Below, in pieces: positions 15,673-24,577 of a stretch of 64,000 bases of DNA. Position 1 is the stretch's first letter. Each line of letters starts with the position of its first letter. The position numbers were made by a program, and so were the translations under genes. Under the pieces are notes generated by a model. That model saw only the letters and a list, made by a program, of their open reading frames with translations. It did not search any database and was not told the origin of the DNA. The stretch comes from Gemmatimonadota bacterium (GTDB lineage: Bacteria > Gemmatimonadota > Gemmatimonadetes > Longimicrobiales > RSA9), in NCBI GenBank assembly GCA_007126035.1, contig SLCC01000015.1, positions 1-64,000 of the forward strand. Reading direction: 5' to 3'.

Positions 15673-18024
15673 CTAGTTGCTCCTCAAGCGGTGCTCCCTG
15701 GGCGGCTCCTGGTCCAGCAGGTGCGTCACGAAGTAGTCCCAGGTCTTGCGCACGAAGAACGGCTCGTTGGCGAAGCCGTGGCCACGGTTCGGCATGACGA
15801 TGACGTCGAAGTCCTTGTTGTGACGGATCAGCTCGTTGATGAGCAGGAGCGTCATGTTGGGGTGGACGTTGGCGTCCATGGTCCCGTACGCCAGCAGGAG
15901 CCGGCCCTCCAGGTTCTCGGCCAGGAGGTGGAGCGCCTGGTTGGTGTAGGTGTCGGTGCCATCGGGCAGCTCCTCGAGGGGGCCCTGCCACTTCTCGCCC
16001 CAGTAGTAGGTGTAGCCCCTGTTGTCCAGGTTGCCCGCGCTGGACACGCCCACGTGGAAGAAGTCCGGGTGCCGGAGCAGAGCCGCCGCGGTGGCGAACC
16101 CGCCGCCGGAGTGGCCGTACATACCGACCCTGGACAGATCTATGTACGGGTGCCTCTCCGCCAGCTGTCTCATGGCGGCGATCTGGTCCGGTAGCCCGTT
16201 GTCCGCCAGGTCGCCGTAGTAGTAGGTATGGAAGTCGGCGGAGCGCATGGGCGTGCCCAGAGCGTCGATCTGTACCACGACGAACCCCAGCTCCGCCAGG
16301 GCCTGGGAGTTACCGCCGCGCGACGCCTGGAAGGTCCGGGGCCCGATGCTCCCCACCTGGGGACCCGGATAGATCCTGTTGATGATGGGATAGCTCCGGT
16401 CCGGGTCGAAGTCCGACGGCCGGAACATGAGCCCGTGGATCTCCGTCGCCCCGTCCCGGGCCAGTGCGGTGAACGGGATCGGCGCCGGCCAGTCGATCTC
16501 CTCCAGGCCGGATATGTCCGCTTCTTCCACGGTTATGACTGGCCCGCCATCCGCCCGCCGGAGCATGGCGACCGGGGGGCGGTAGGGCGTGGAGTGGCTG
16601 TCCACGAAGTAGCGTCCGGAAGGTGCCATGGTGACGACGTGGTCCGCGTCCTCGGGCGTGAGCAGAGCCACGTCGCCGCCATCCAGACTGACCCGATACA
16701 GGTGCCGGAAATAGGGGTCCCGCCCCGCCTCCCGGCCGGCGCCGGTGAAGTAGACCCAGCCGCCCGTCTCGTCCACCTGCATGACGTCGATCACCGTCCA
16801 GTCCCCAGAGGTGAGGCGACGGATCTGCTGGCCGGTGTCCAGGTCGTAGAGGTAGAGGTGGCCCCAGTCGTCTCGGGGCGAGTACCACAGGAGCTGGTTG
16901 CGCTGGTGCAGGACCCGCCAGTTGGGCCCGCCGCGCCCGGCGGCGCTGCCCTCGAAGAACGGCTCGAGTGTCTCGGTGATCAGGTCACGGACCTGGCCGG
17001 TGGTGGCGTCGGCCAGTCTGAGGGTGACGGTGTTGTAGTCACGGGAGACGGAGGTGAAGGCCAGCCAGCGGCTGTCCTCGCTCCACGCGGCGTCGCCCCA
17101 GGCACCGCCCCGCATCATACCGCAGCAGCTGGAAGTCCGCTGGTGGTCGGGCGGGATGGGCAGCCGGACCATGGTCCCGTCGACGACGTCGATGATCACC
17201 CGCTCGTACATGGGGACCACCGTGTCGCCCGGGAGCGCGTAGGGCCAGGAGTGGAGGATCGGTCGGCCCTCGGCCATCTGCCACAGGTGCATCTCGCCCA
17301 CGCCCCGCTCGTCCAGCCGGTAGGTCGCGATACGCCGGGAGTCGGGCGACCAGCGCACCGCCGGCCGGTCGCTCCGGCGCCAGCCCTCGTTGTCGGTGGC
17401 GTAGCCGTACCGCTCAGCGCCGTCGGTGGTCAGCCGACGCTCCTCGCCCGTTGCCAGCTCCCGGACCCACAGGTCGTGGTCACGGAGGATCACGGCCCGC
17501 TCGGCGTCCGGGGAGAGGGCCGCGTTCTGGACCCGCTCGATGGGGGCGGTTGGCGGCTCGCAGCGGAACTCCATCACGTCACACTGCCAGCGGCGGCGGT
17601 CCAGCTCGAAGCCCAGGCCCCGGCCGTCGTCGGCGAAGCTCAGCGCCTGGAGGGGAAGCTCCCAGGCACTGTACTCGACCCCAGTCTCCTCCGTCAGCGC
17701 CTGCGCCAGCCGCTCATGGTCGAACGCCCGGTCCCGCGTCCCGCGGACGGGGTCGATCAGGATGAACTCGTGGCCCTCGGCTATCCGGTTCCGGTACCAG
17801 AACCGATCGCCCTCGACCCACTGGGGCTGGACGGGAGCGCCGAGCACGAGCTGGTTGACGTTCCAGCTCATCAGGCGCTCAGCCTGGGCGTAACGAGCCG
17901 ACCAGTCGACCTCGGCGGCAACACCGGCCACGGGTGCCACTTGCTGCGGCGGCGGAGCAGGAGCACAAGCCGAGAGGCTGGCGGCGATCAGAACGAGCAG
18001 CGTTGCAGGTGCCTGGTATCTCAT
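15673..18024 (-). CDS. S9B dipeptidyl-peptidase IV-type serine peptidase, lipoprotein
   Basis: The product is 783 residues. The lipoprotein signal peptide ends in SLSAC followed by a Pro-rich linker. Residues of about 40-530 form the beta-propeller typical of DPP IV (repeated WSPDSRRIATYRLDERG-like and WLAFTSVSRD segments). The C-terminal alpha/beta-hydrolase has the catalytic triad Ser in GHSGGG (about 638), Asp in GTMDANV (about 714) and His in NRGHGF (about 748). DPP IV-type enzymes remove X-Pro or X-Ala dipeptides from peptides. Here it is probably anchored in the envelope and serves peptide catabolism together with the neighbouring M28 and DUF5117 proteases. Confidence 0.94.
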   Translation of the reverse strand: MRYQAPATLLVLIAASLSACAPAPPPQQVAPVAGVAAEVDWSARYAQAERLMSWNVNQLVLGAPVQPQWVEGDRFWYRNRIAEGHEFILIDPVRGTRDRAFDHERLAQALTEETGVEYSAWELPLQALSFADDGRGLGFELDRRRWQCDVMEFRCEPPTAPIERVQNAALSPDAERAVILRDHDLWVRELATGEERRLTTDGAERYGYATDNEGWRRSDRPAVRWSPDSRRIATYRLDERGVGEMHLWQMAEGRPILHSWPYALPGDTVVPMYERVIIDVVDGTMVRLPIPPDHQRTSSCCGMMRGGAWGDAAWSEDSRWLAFTSVSRDYNTVTLRLADATTGQVRDLITETLEPFFEGSAAGRGGPNWRVLHQRNQLLWYSPRDDWGHLYLYDLDTGQQIRRLTSGDWTVIDVMQVDETGGWVYFTGAGREAGRDPYFRHLYRVSLDGGDVALLTPEDADHVVTMAPSGRYFVDSHSTPYRPPVAMLRRADGGPVITVEEADISGLEEIDWPAPIPFTALARDGATEIHGLMFRPSDFDPDRSYPIINRIYPGPQVGSIGPRTFQASRGGNSQALAELGFVVVQIDALGTPMRSADFHTYYYGDLADNGLPDQIAAMRQLAERHPYIDLSRVGMYGHSGGGFATAAALLRHPDFFHVGVSSAGNLDNRGYTYYWGEKWQGPLEELPDGTDTYTNQALHLLAENLEGRLLLAYGTMDANVHPNMTLLLINELIRHNKDFDVIVMPNRGHGFANEPFFVRKTWDYFVTHLLDQEPPREHRLRSN

Positions 18025-18221
18025 TTTTCATTTTCGTGAAAGAATCCTGGCCCCGGCCTGAACCGACCTGCCGGGAGACTGGAGGATGACATCACGGTCA
18101 CCGACTGGCAAACCTCGGCAGGCAGAGAGGTGGCGTTGCGTATCGGGCGGCTGGCAACATATTCCTCACAATGTCGCTCCCCCAACAATGGGGGCGAGGA
18201 GAGACAGGGAAGGGAGGAGCC

Positions 18222-19361
18222 ATGTCACGTCGGACCCGCTCACGCCGCAGTCACCGCGCCACCTGGCGGGCGTTCTTGCCGCTGGCGGTTCTGGCGGTGT
18301 CATCGGTCACCGCCTGCCGGCCGCCTGTCGCCGTCGATGATGGCGTACGGGTTCACAGGGGCGGCGATCTGGTAATCGCCAACGTGCAGGTGATGGTCCG
18401 GGACAGCGTTGCCGGGGATGTGATGGTTGCGGGTTCGGCCGTCACGTTCGCCGGCGAGGCTGGCGGCGATGTCCTGAGCGCCGGTGGCAACCAGAGGCTT
18501 GGCGGCACGGCCATGGGTAGCCTCCGCGCGGCGGGCGGGCAGGTGCGGGTGGATATGGACGTGGGCCGTAACGCCACTCTTGCCGGAGGGCTGGTCGTGC
18601 TAGGCCCGGATTCCCGGGTGGCGGGGAACGCGTACCTGGTGGGTGGTAGTGTCTTGGTGCGCGGCTCGGTGGACCAGCTGGTGAGGATCGGCGCCAGGGA
18701 CGCGGTCATCGACGGCACGGTGGCCGGCGACGTGCTGGTCGAGTCGGGCACGCTCCGCCTGGGTCCTGGCGCCGCCATTGAAGGCGACCTCCGGTACCGA
18801 CTCGGCCGGGGCGAGGAGCTGGTGCTGGAGGAAGGTGCGCATGTGGGCGGGGAGATCCTGCCACTGTCGACCAGGCCGGGAGCGTGGGCCCGATGGGCGC
18901 TGCGGGTAGTGCGGGTGCTGGGCTTCCTCCTGGCCGGCCTGGTCGTGGTGCTTCTGTTGCCACGGCTGACCCTTGCCGCCGAGCGACGGCTGGGGACCAG
19001 ACCGTTGGCCTCCCTCGGTCTGGGGATCGGCCTGCTGGTCCTTGTGCCGCTCCTCCTGGTCGTGCTCGCGGTTACCATTGTCGGGTTGCCCCTGGCCGGC
19101 GTAGTCCTTGCCATGGCAGGCGTGGCCGCCTACCTGGCCCCTCTGATCCCGGCCCTCTGGCTTGGGCGGGTCCTGCTCAGCGGCTCATCGCGACCTGAGC
19201 GGGGCGAGCTGGCCATGGCTTTCCTGGCCGGCGGCGTGATCCTGGCCCTCCTGGCCCTGGTCCCGTATGCCGGGCCCGTCGTCCGCATCATCGGGACGAT
19301 GATAGGCCTCGGCGCCTTGGTCATCGCCCTCTGGGAGGGAGCCGTCGAAGTGGCAGGATGA
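18222..19361 (+). CDS. Bactofilin-like polymer-forming protein with C-terminal membrane helices
   Basis: The product is about 379 residues; the ATG follows AGGGAGGAGCC. An Arg-rich N-terminus and signal peptide end in VTAC, a possible lipobox. Residues of about 45-215 are short repeated beta turns rich in Gly and Val (VAGDVMVAGSAVTFAGEAGGDV, GTVAGDVLVESGTLRLG), the right-handed helix pattern of bactofilin/DUF583 domains. From about residue 225 there are three to four hydrophobic segments (VLGFLLAGLVVVLLLP; LGIGLLVLVPLLLVVLAVTIVGLPLAGVV). The layout suggests a periplasmic polymerising domain tied to the membrane. A role in envelope architecture is inference. tyrS begins about 100 bp downstream. 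Confidence 0.78.
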   Translation: MSRRTRSRRSHRATWRAFLPLAVLAVSSVTACRPPVAVDDGVRVHRGGDLVIANVQVMVRDSVAGDVMVAGSAVTFAGEAGGDVLSAGGNQRLGGTAMGSLRAAGGQVRVDMDVGRNATLAGGLVVLGPDSRVAGNAYLVGGSVLVRGSVDQLVRIGARDAVIDGTVAGDVLVESGTLRLGPGAAIEGDLRYRLGRGEELVLEEGAHVGGEILPLSTRPGAWARWALRVVRVLGFLLAGLVVVLLLPRLTLAAERRLGTRPLASLGLGIGLLVLVPLLLVVLAVTIVGLPLAGVVLAMAGVAAYLAPLIPALWLGRVLLSGSSRPERGELAMAFLAGGVILALLALVPYAGPVVRIIGTMIGLGALVIALWEGAVEVAG

Positions 19362-19459
19362 AGGCGACAGTCGAACCATTGATACTTCCGCTGCTTGACC
19401 TGGTCGCGCGGCCGGAACAGTTTCAAGGTTCTCGAAACCAGGTGTCCCAACGGAGGCCC

Positions 19460-20704
19460 GTGCAGAAGTTTCCCCCTGTACCCGAACAGATGGACGCCAT
19501 CCGGCGAGGTGCGCTGGAGGTGATACCCGAGGAGGAGCTGGAGCGTAAGCTCGAGCGGAGCAGCGCCACCGGTAAGGCGCTGGTCATCAAACAGGGATTC
19601 GACCCCACCCGGCCGGACCTGCATATCGGCCACGCCGTCTCGATCCGGAAGCTCCGCACGTTCCAGGACCTTGGCCACCAGGTGGTGTTCGTGGTGGGCG
19701 ACTATACCGCCCGGGTTGGCGATCCGTCGGGCCAGAGCGAGACCCGGCCGCGTCTCAGCCCCGAGGAGATCGAGGCGAACGCCACCACGTACGCGGAGCA
19801 GGTGGGCCGGATCCTGGCGGTGGATCGGGTGCGTGTCGAGTTCAACTCCAAGTGGCTGGCGCCGTTGAACCTGGCTGACATCCTGGAGCTCACCGCCGCC
19901 TACACCGTGGCCCGGATGCTGGAGCGGGACGACTTCGAGCTACGGCTCCGGGAGAAGCGGCCCATCTCCATGATGGAGCTGATGTACCCGCTCATGCAGG
20001 CGTACGACTCGGTGGCGCTGGGAGCGGACGTGGAGCTGGGCGGAACGGACCAGAAGTTCAACCTGCTGGTGGCGCGGACCATCCAGGAGCGCTACAAGCA
20101 GGAGCCCCAGGTCTGCCTGATCATGCCGCTGCTCCGGGGCACGGACGGGTCGGTCAAGATGTCGAAGAGCTACGACAATTACATCGGCATCGCGGAGCCG
20201 CCGGAGGAGATTTACGGCAAGACCATGTCCATCACGGACGAGCTGCTCGAGGAGTGGTACGTGCTGGCATCGCCTCTGGTGGGTGACGCGCTCGAGGTGG
20301 CCCTCAGACGGAGTCGTGAAGACCCGTACCAGGCGAAGCGGGACCTGGCCTGGCTGATCACTCAGATGTACCACGGTGAGTCTGGCGCCAGCCGGGGCAA
20401 GGAGCACTTCGACCGGGTGGTCCGGGAGAAGGAGCAGCCGGAGGACATACCGCGGGTGGTGGTCCGCCTGCACCACGAGAATCTGCGGTTCAGCGACGGC
20501 CGCGTCTGGGTGCCGGGGCTCCTGGTGGTGGCTGGCCTGGCCGCGTCCAACGCCGAAGCCGTCCGGCTCGTGGAGCAGGGGGCCGTGGCAGTGGCTGGCC
20601 ACACTGTCAGGGACCGCAACGCCCGACTGCCGGCGCGGGCCGGGGAGGCCCGCGTCCTCCGTCGGGGCAAGCGCCGGTACGTAGAGGTCCACTTCGTCGA
20701 CTGA
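19460..20704 (+). CDS. tyrS: Tyrosyl-tRNA synthetase
   Basis: This cytoplasmic class I enzyme charges tRNA-Tyr. The HIGH motif is in PTRPDLHIGHA, and the second signature is KMSKSYDNYIGI near residue 235. A C-terminal S4-type RNA-binding domain follows (LLVVAGLAASNAEAVRLVEQGAVAV). The GTG at 19460 is preferred: GGAGG lies 3 nt upstream, and the family's usual N-terminus (KFPPVPEQMDAIRRG) follows at once. That gives about 414 residues. It leads a plus-strand unit with the cupin and folK genes. Confidence 0.95.
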   Translation: MQKFPPVPEQMDAIRRGALEVIPEEELERKLERSSATGKALVIKQGFDPTRPDLHIGHAVSIRKLRTFQDLGHQVVFVVGDYTARVGDPSGQSETRPRLSPEEIEANATTYAEQVGRILAVDRVRVEFNSKWLAPLNLADILELTAAYTVARMLERDDFELRLREKRPISMMELMYPLMQAYDSVALGADVELGGTDQKFNLLVARTIQERYKQEPQVCLIMPLLRGTDGSVKMSKSYDNYIGIAEPPEEIYGKTMSITDELLEEWYVLASPLVGDALEVALRRSREDPYQAKRDLAWLITQMYHGESGASRGKEHFDRVVREKEQPEDIPRVVVRLHHENLRFSDGRVWVPGLLVVAGLAASNAEAVRLVEQGAVAVAGHTVRDRNARLPARAGEARVLRRGKRRYVEVHFVD

Positions 20705-20713
20705 GGAACAGCG

Positions 20714-21091
20714 ATGGACACGGCACGCGGAGCCGCTGACGTGCAGCAGCCGACCAGGGTCGACAAGCCGTGGGGGCATGAGCTGATATGGGCCGACACC
20801 GACGCATATGTGGGGAAGATCCTGCATGTGCGGGCAGGCCACGCCCTGTCGCTCCAGTACCATGAGCGCAAGGACGAGACGATCCACCTGCTCCGGGGCA
20901 GAATGCGGTTTCTGGTAGGCCCGTCGGTCCACGAACTCGAGGAGGTCGGTCTGGAGGAGGGACAGAGCTTCCGGATCCGGCCGGGGACCGTCCACCGCAT
21001 GGAGGCCATTACGGACGTTGATATGCTGGAGGCGTCCACCCCGCACCTGGACGACGTGGTGCGCCTCGAGGATCGTTACGGCCGCTCGTGA
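20714..21091 (+). CDS. Cupin-domain protein, mannose-6-phosphate isomerase-like
   Basis: The product is 125 residues, a single cupin barrel. It has the KPWGHELIW opening typical of the C-terminal domain of type II phosphomannose isomerases, then HVRAGHALSLQYHERKDETIHLL and RPGTVHRMEA, which supply the usual His/Glu metal ligands. It lacks the guanylyltransferase half, so it is a stand-alone cupin. A sugar-phosphate isomerase or sugar-binding role is possible but unproven. It starts 9 bp after tyrS and its stop overlaps the folK start (GTGA). Confidence 0.82.
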   Translation: MDTARGAADVQQPTRVDKPWGHELIWADTDAYVGKILHVRAGHALSLQYHERKDETIHLLRGRMRFLVGPSVHELEEVGLEEGQSFRIRPGTVHRMEAITDVDMLEASTPHLDDVVRLEDRYGRS

Positions 21092-21615
21092 CCGAGGTCT
21101 ACCTGGGGCTCGGGAGCAACATGGGTGACAGGGAGCGTCACCTGGCCTACGCGTTGCACCAACTCCGGCGGGCCGGTGAGCTGACCGGCGTATCGGCCGT
21201 GTACCAGACCGAGCCGGTGGGCTACCTGGACCAGCCTACGTTCCTCAATCTGGTGGCTCGCCTCGAGACGGACCTGGATCCAGAAGCGCTACTGGCGCTG
21301 GCCCGGGAGACGGAGGCGGAGCGTAGGCGCGAGCGCTCCTTCCGCAACGCGCCCCGTACCCTGGACATAGACGTGCTCCTGTACGGAGACCGGACCGTGG
21401 ACCTGGAGGGGCTGACCGTGCCGCACCCCAGGATGAACGACCGGGCGTTCGTGCTGGTCCCGCTCCTGGAGCTGGACCCGCTGCGCCGGGAGCCCGGCTC
21501 CGGCCGGTCCTACGCGGATATCCTGGCGGCAGCTGGTGGCGCCCAGGAGCTGGAACCGTACATGCCCGGGCCCCGGTTGTTGGAGCTGGCCTCGGAGGTG
21601 GCGCCTGAGCAATAG
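21088..21615 (+). CDS. folK: 2-amino-4-hydroxy-6-hydroxymethyldihydropteridine pyrophosphokinase
   Basis: FolK transfers pyrophosphate from ATP to 6-hydroxymethyl-dihydropterin, the step before dihydropteroate synthase in folate synthesis. The 175-residue product shows the family motifs LGLGSNMGDRERHL, NLVARLETDLDP, and the catalytic loop APRTLDIDVLLYGD with PHPRMNDRAFVLVPL. The GTG start overlaps the stop of the cupin gene by 4 nt, which indicates translational coupling. No other folate gene is nearby. Confidence 0.94.
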   Translation: MTEVYLGLGSNMGDRERHLAYALHQLRRAGELTGVSAVYQTEPVGYLDQPTFLNLVARLETDLDPEALLALARETEAERRRERSFRNAPRTLDIDVLLYGDRTVDLEGLTVPHPRMNDRAFVLVPLLELDPLRREPGSGRSYADILAAAGGAQELEPYMPGPRLLELASEVAPEQ

Positions 21616-22876
21616 GCCAATAGCCGGTAACAGGCCGCTGGCCGCGGTGCTGGTCCTCCTGGTGGCGGTCGTCGCTCTGGCCTGCCCTCGCCCGGACCCC
21701 TCCCTGGACCGGGCGGAGCTGGCCGCCATGATCGATTCGCTCCTCCCGCCCATCGCGGAGGCCAGCGGGCTGGAGATCAGGCGGCCAGTGGATTTCCAAC
21801 TCCAGCCGGCGGTGGAGGCCAGGGCCTTCATAGAGCGGCAGCTCGACGAGCAGGCGGCGGAGTTACGCGGGACTGAGCGGTCGTACCGTGAATTCGGGTT
21901 GCTCCCGGAGACGCTGGACCTGAGAGGGCTGCTCCTGGAGCTGTACACCGAGCAGGTGGTGGGATACTACGACCCGGGCACCACCCGTCTGTACGTGGTG
22001 GAGGGGATGAGTCGGGCCGCCGCCGAGCCGGTGGTTGCCCACGAGCTGGTCCACGCGCTCCAGGACCAGCACACCGATCTGGATTCCCTGGTAGCACCCG
22101 CCCGCGGCAACGACCGTCAGATGGCGGCCCAGGCCGCGGCGGAGGGGCAGGCTACGGTGGTCATGATGGCGTTGCAGGCCGCCCGGTTGGCCCGTCGGCC
22201 CATCGATCCTGCCGCCCTACCCGACCTGGGGCCCGTGCTGGGACCCGCCCTCGAGGCGGAGCACGAGGAGTTCCCGGTCTTCGCCCGTGCCCCGCGGATC
22301 GTCCGGGAAGCCCTGTTCTTCCCCTACCTCCATGGCGCCATCTTCGTCCAGGCCCTCTATCGGCACAGGCCAGTCGATGAAGACATCCCGGTCCCGTTCG
22401 GTGACCTCCTGCCCACGTCCACCCAGCAGGTGATGAACCCGATGGATCGCTTCATCCGGACCAGGGCGGAGCCACTCGAGATCAGGTTCGGCCCGCCCTC
22501 GGCGGGCTGGTCCATCGCCTACGAGAACACGTTGGGCAAGTTCGAGCTGACCGTCCTGCTGACGGAATACCTGGGCGAGCCCGCCGCCGACGTGGCCGTG
22601 GGCTGGGCTGGAGATCGGTACGCCCTGCTGGACGGCCCCGGCGGGCTCACGGCGCTGGTCTGGTACTCGGCCTGGGAGGATGCGGCCGCCGCGGACCGCT
22701 TCGCTACCCGCTATCGCCAACTGATGGAGAGGCGCCCGGAACGGGTGGGTGAAGTCGTCCGCCAGGAGCTCGAGGATATCCCCGTCGTCCGGGTGGTCAA
22801 GGTGGCCGCCGGTAGAGATCCGGCCGCCGTGCCCGCGCTGGCCATACAGTCGGTCGAAGAGCAGCCCGACCTGTAG
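21605..22876 (+). CDS. Putative secreted zinc metallopeptidase lipoprotein
   Basis: The product is about 423 residues. A hydrophobic segment ends in a lipobox-like ALAC and is followed by PRPD. Near residue 135 is VVAHELVHALQDQH, an HExxH-type site (HELVH), preceded by VVGYYDPGTTRLYVV, as in many uncharacterised bacterial metallopeptidases. No ATG fits the signal peptide. The CTG at 21605 has GGAGG 6 nt upstream and overlaps the end of folK, so a CTG start is used here. The ATG at 21536 would add an unlikely N-terminus. Substrate unknown. Confidence 0.75.
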   Translation: MSNRPIAGNRPLAAVLVLLVAVVALACPRPDPSLDRAELAAMIDSLLPPIAEASGLEIRRPVDFQLQPAVEARAFIERQLDEQAAELRGTERSYREFGLLPETLDLRGLLLELYTEQVVGYYDPGTTRLYVVEGMSRAAAEPVVAHELVHALQDQHTDLDSLVAPARGNDRQMAAQAAAEGQATVVMMALQAARLARRPIDPAALPDLGPVLGPALEAEHEEFPVFARAPRIVREALFFPYLHGAIFVQALYRHRPVDEDIPVPFGDLLPTSTQQVMNPMDRFIRTRAEPLEIRFGPPSAGWSIAYENTLGKFELTVLLTEYLGEPAADVAVGWAGDRYALLDGPGGLTALVWYSAWEDAAAADRFATRYRQLMERRPERVGEVVRQELEDIPVVRVVKVAAGRDPAAVPALAIQSVEEQPDL

Positions 22877-22908
22877 TGGGACCGGCAGCAGCGGTCTGGC
22901 ATTTGCCG

Positions 22909-23222
22909 TTATAGAAGGGTGATCGGAAAGGGGAGAGGGCCGCGCGCCTGGAGGTCTGCGCGGTTCAGCCGAGAGCGCCGATGAGGCGTAGCAGCGCTAC
23001 TGCGAGCGAGGCGCCACGACGGATCAACCGCGCACCCCCTGGCGCCCAACATGAGATCCGATATGGAGATGCGTACCTGGGAGTTGGAGCGGCACGGCCC
23101 CGCTTCCGTCGTTGGAACGACTCGACGTAGCTACGGCTATGCCTTCGGCGTCCCGCCTAGGAATCAGGGTCGTGGCGCTCCCAACGCGGTCCACTCCCAT
23201 TTCCGATCACCCTTCTAGGGCC
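22909..23222. repeat. Non-coding stretch bounded by inverted copies of a dispersed repeat
   Basis: No gene is evident from 22877 to 23271. The left edge (22911-22945) and the right edge in inverted orientation (about 23163-23217) carry the same element, core AGAAGGGTGATCGGAAA followed by GGG and a GGCCGCG-like stretch. A third copy lies at 43204-43262. The interior holds small perfect hairpins: GTAGC-AGC-GCTAC at 22988-23000 and GTCGTT-GG-AACGAC at 23108-23121. The arrangement resembles a small non-autonomous element or a structured RNA; no target-site duplication is evident. Confidence 0.55.
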
Positions 23223-23271
23223 GCAATGCTCAGCGCCCCTCAACCCGGGATCGCCGTGAGGCCCGCGTTCC

Positions 23272-24447
23272 ATGCTTGATGAATACACCATCGGCGTCGA
23301 AGAGGAGTACCAGCTCGTGGACGCCCACACCGGTGCGCTCCGGAGCCAGGCCAGCGACGTGCTGTCGACCGACTGGGCCGATGCGTTGAAGGGTGAGCTG
23401 CAGGAGACCACTGTAGAGATCGAGACGTCAGTCTGCGCCAGCTATGACGAGCTGACCGAGGAGCTGAAGCGGCGCAGGTTCCAGGCCGCCACGACCGCGG
23501 CAGCCGAGGGCCTCGAGATCGTCTCAGCCGGCCTGCACCCGTTCAGCGGCTGGGAAGGTCACGAGTTCCGTACGGCTGACCGCTACACGGCCATCAAGAA
23601 CCTTCACGACCGCATCGTCCGCCAGGTCTACGTCTTCGGGATGCACGTCCACATCGGCATCCCCGAACAGAGGGACCGTATCCCCATCATGACCGGCGTC
23701 CGGGGCGTCCTGCCTCACCTGCTGGCCCTCTCCGCCAGCTCCCCGTTCCTGAGCGCCGACGACACCGGCTTCGCCTCCTACCGCGCTGTCCTGTGGCGCC
23801 AATTCCCCTACACCGGCGTCCCGCCCCGATTCCACAGCGAGGAGGACTACGAGGAGTTCGTCCTGCTCCTCCTGCGGAGCGGTGCCATCGGAGACCGGGG
23901 CAACATCTACTGGAGCATCCGCCCCCACTTCTCCTTCCCGACCCTGGAGTTCCGCGGGATGGACGCGTGTCCCAGCGTAGAGGATGCCGCCGCCATTGCC
24001 GCACTGATCCGGCTCCTCATCGCAGGCGTCGCCGAGCAGCGGGTCCAACCTCCCGACAGGGGCGAGCTGAGCGCGGAACAGTTCAACACCGTACTTACCG
24101 AGAACGAGTGGTACGCGGCCCGGTTCGGCCTGAACGGATTCCTGACCGACCCCCGGGAGCCCAGCGGTCGGGTCGCTGTCCGTACCGGGATCCGACGATT
24201 GCTGGACGAGGTGGCGCCGCTGGCCTCCGAACTGGGTGAAACAGATGTGCTCGACCGGATCGAGCAGCTCCTCCAGAGAGGCAGCGGCGCCGATCGTATG
24301 CGACAGGTATACGAAGAGCGCGGATCCTACCAGGAGGTGGTGGGCTGGCTGGTCAGGGAAACCCTTCTCGGTACCGGCTTCGATCGGCGGCGTAATCAAC
24401 GCCACACGGGAGACCAGGGGCCGACCAGGCGGGGCAGTGGGGCATGA
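23272..24447 (+). CDS. YbdK-type carboxylate-amine ligase (glutamate-cysteine ligase 2 family)
   Basis: The product is 391 residues. It starts with YTIGVEEEYQLVDAHTG, the GCS2 signature with ATP/metal-binding glutamates, and continues with TTVEIETSVC, FGMHVHIGI and SIRPHFSFPTLEFRGMD. These proteins belong to the glutamine synthetase-like fold and join an amino acid carboxylate to an amine using ATP. E. coli YbdK has weak gamma-glutamylcysteine ligase activity; the true substrate in this lineage is unknown. The last 20 residues are a variable polar tail. Upstream lies the repeat-bounded 395-bp stretch. Confidence 0.9.
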   Translation: MLDEYTIGVEEEYQLVDAHTGALRSQASDVLSTDWADALKGELQETTVEIETSVCASYDELTEELKRRRFQAATTAAAEGLEIVSAGLHPFSGWEGHEFRTADRYTAIKNLHDRIVRQVYVFGMHVHIGIPEQRDRIPIMTGVRGVLPHLLALSASSPFLSADDTGFASYRAVLWRQFPYTGVPPRFHSEEDYEEFVLLLLRSGAIGDRGNIYWSIRPHFSFPTLEFRGMDACPSVEDAAAIAALIRLLIAGVAEQRVQPPDRGELSAEQFNTVLTENEWYAARFGLNGFLTDPREPSGRVAVRTGIRRLLDEVAPLASELGETDVLDRIEQLLQRGSGADRMRQVYEERGSYQEVVGWLVRETLLGTGFDRRRNQRHTGDQGPTRRGSGA

Positions 24448-24480
24448 TGTGCAGCGCCACGGCGGGGACCCGCCTGCGGT

Positions 24481-24509
24481 TTGACGCTATGGACACCTGC
24501 GGCTATGTT
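24481..24509 (+). promoter_or_regulatory. Sigma-70-type promoter for the acyl-CoA synthetase
   Basis: TTGACG and TATGTT are separated by exactly 17 nt, placing the transcript start about 60 nt before the preferred ATG. Confidence 0.5.
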
Positions 24510-24577
24510 TCCGCGGCTCTTCTTGTTGGACTCCACCCGACGCGGTGGAGCAGCAGATTACTCTGGACGGAGTGGTG

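Noticed and set aside
16228..18039. 603-codon plus-strand open frame opposite the S9 peptidase
   Set aside because: It is a shadow of the minus-strand peptidase with its intact triad.
22909..23222. The inverted repeat pair as a complete insertion sequence
   Set aside because: There is no transposase frame in the 300-bp interior and no target-site duplication; a non-autonomous element remains possible but unproven.
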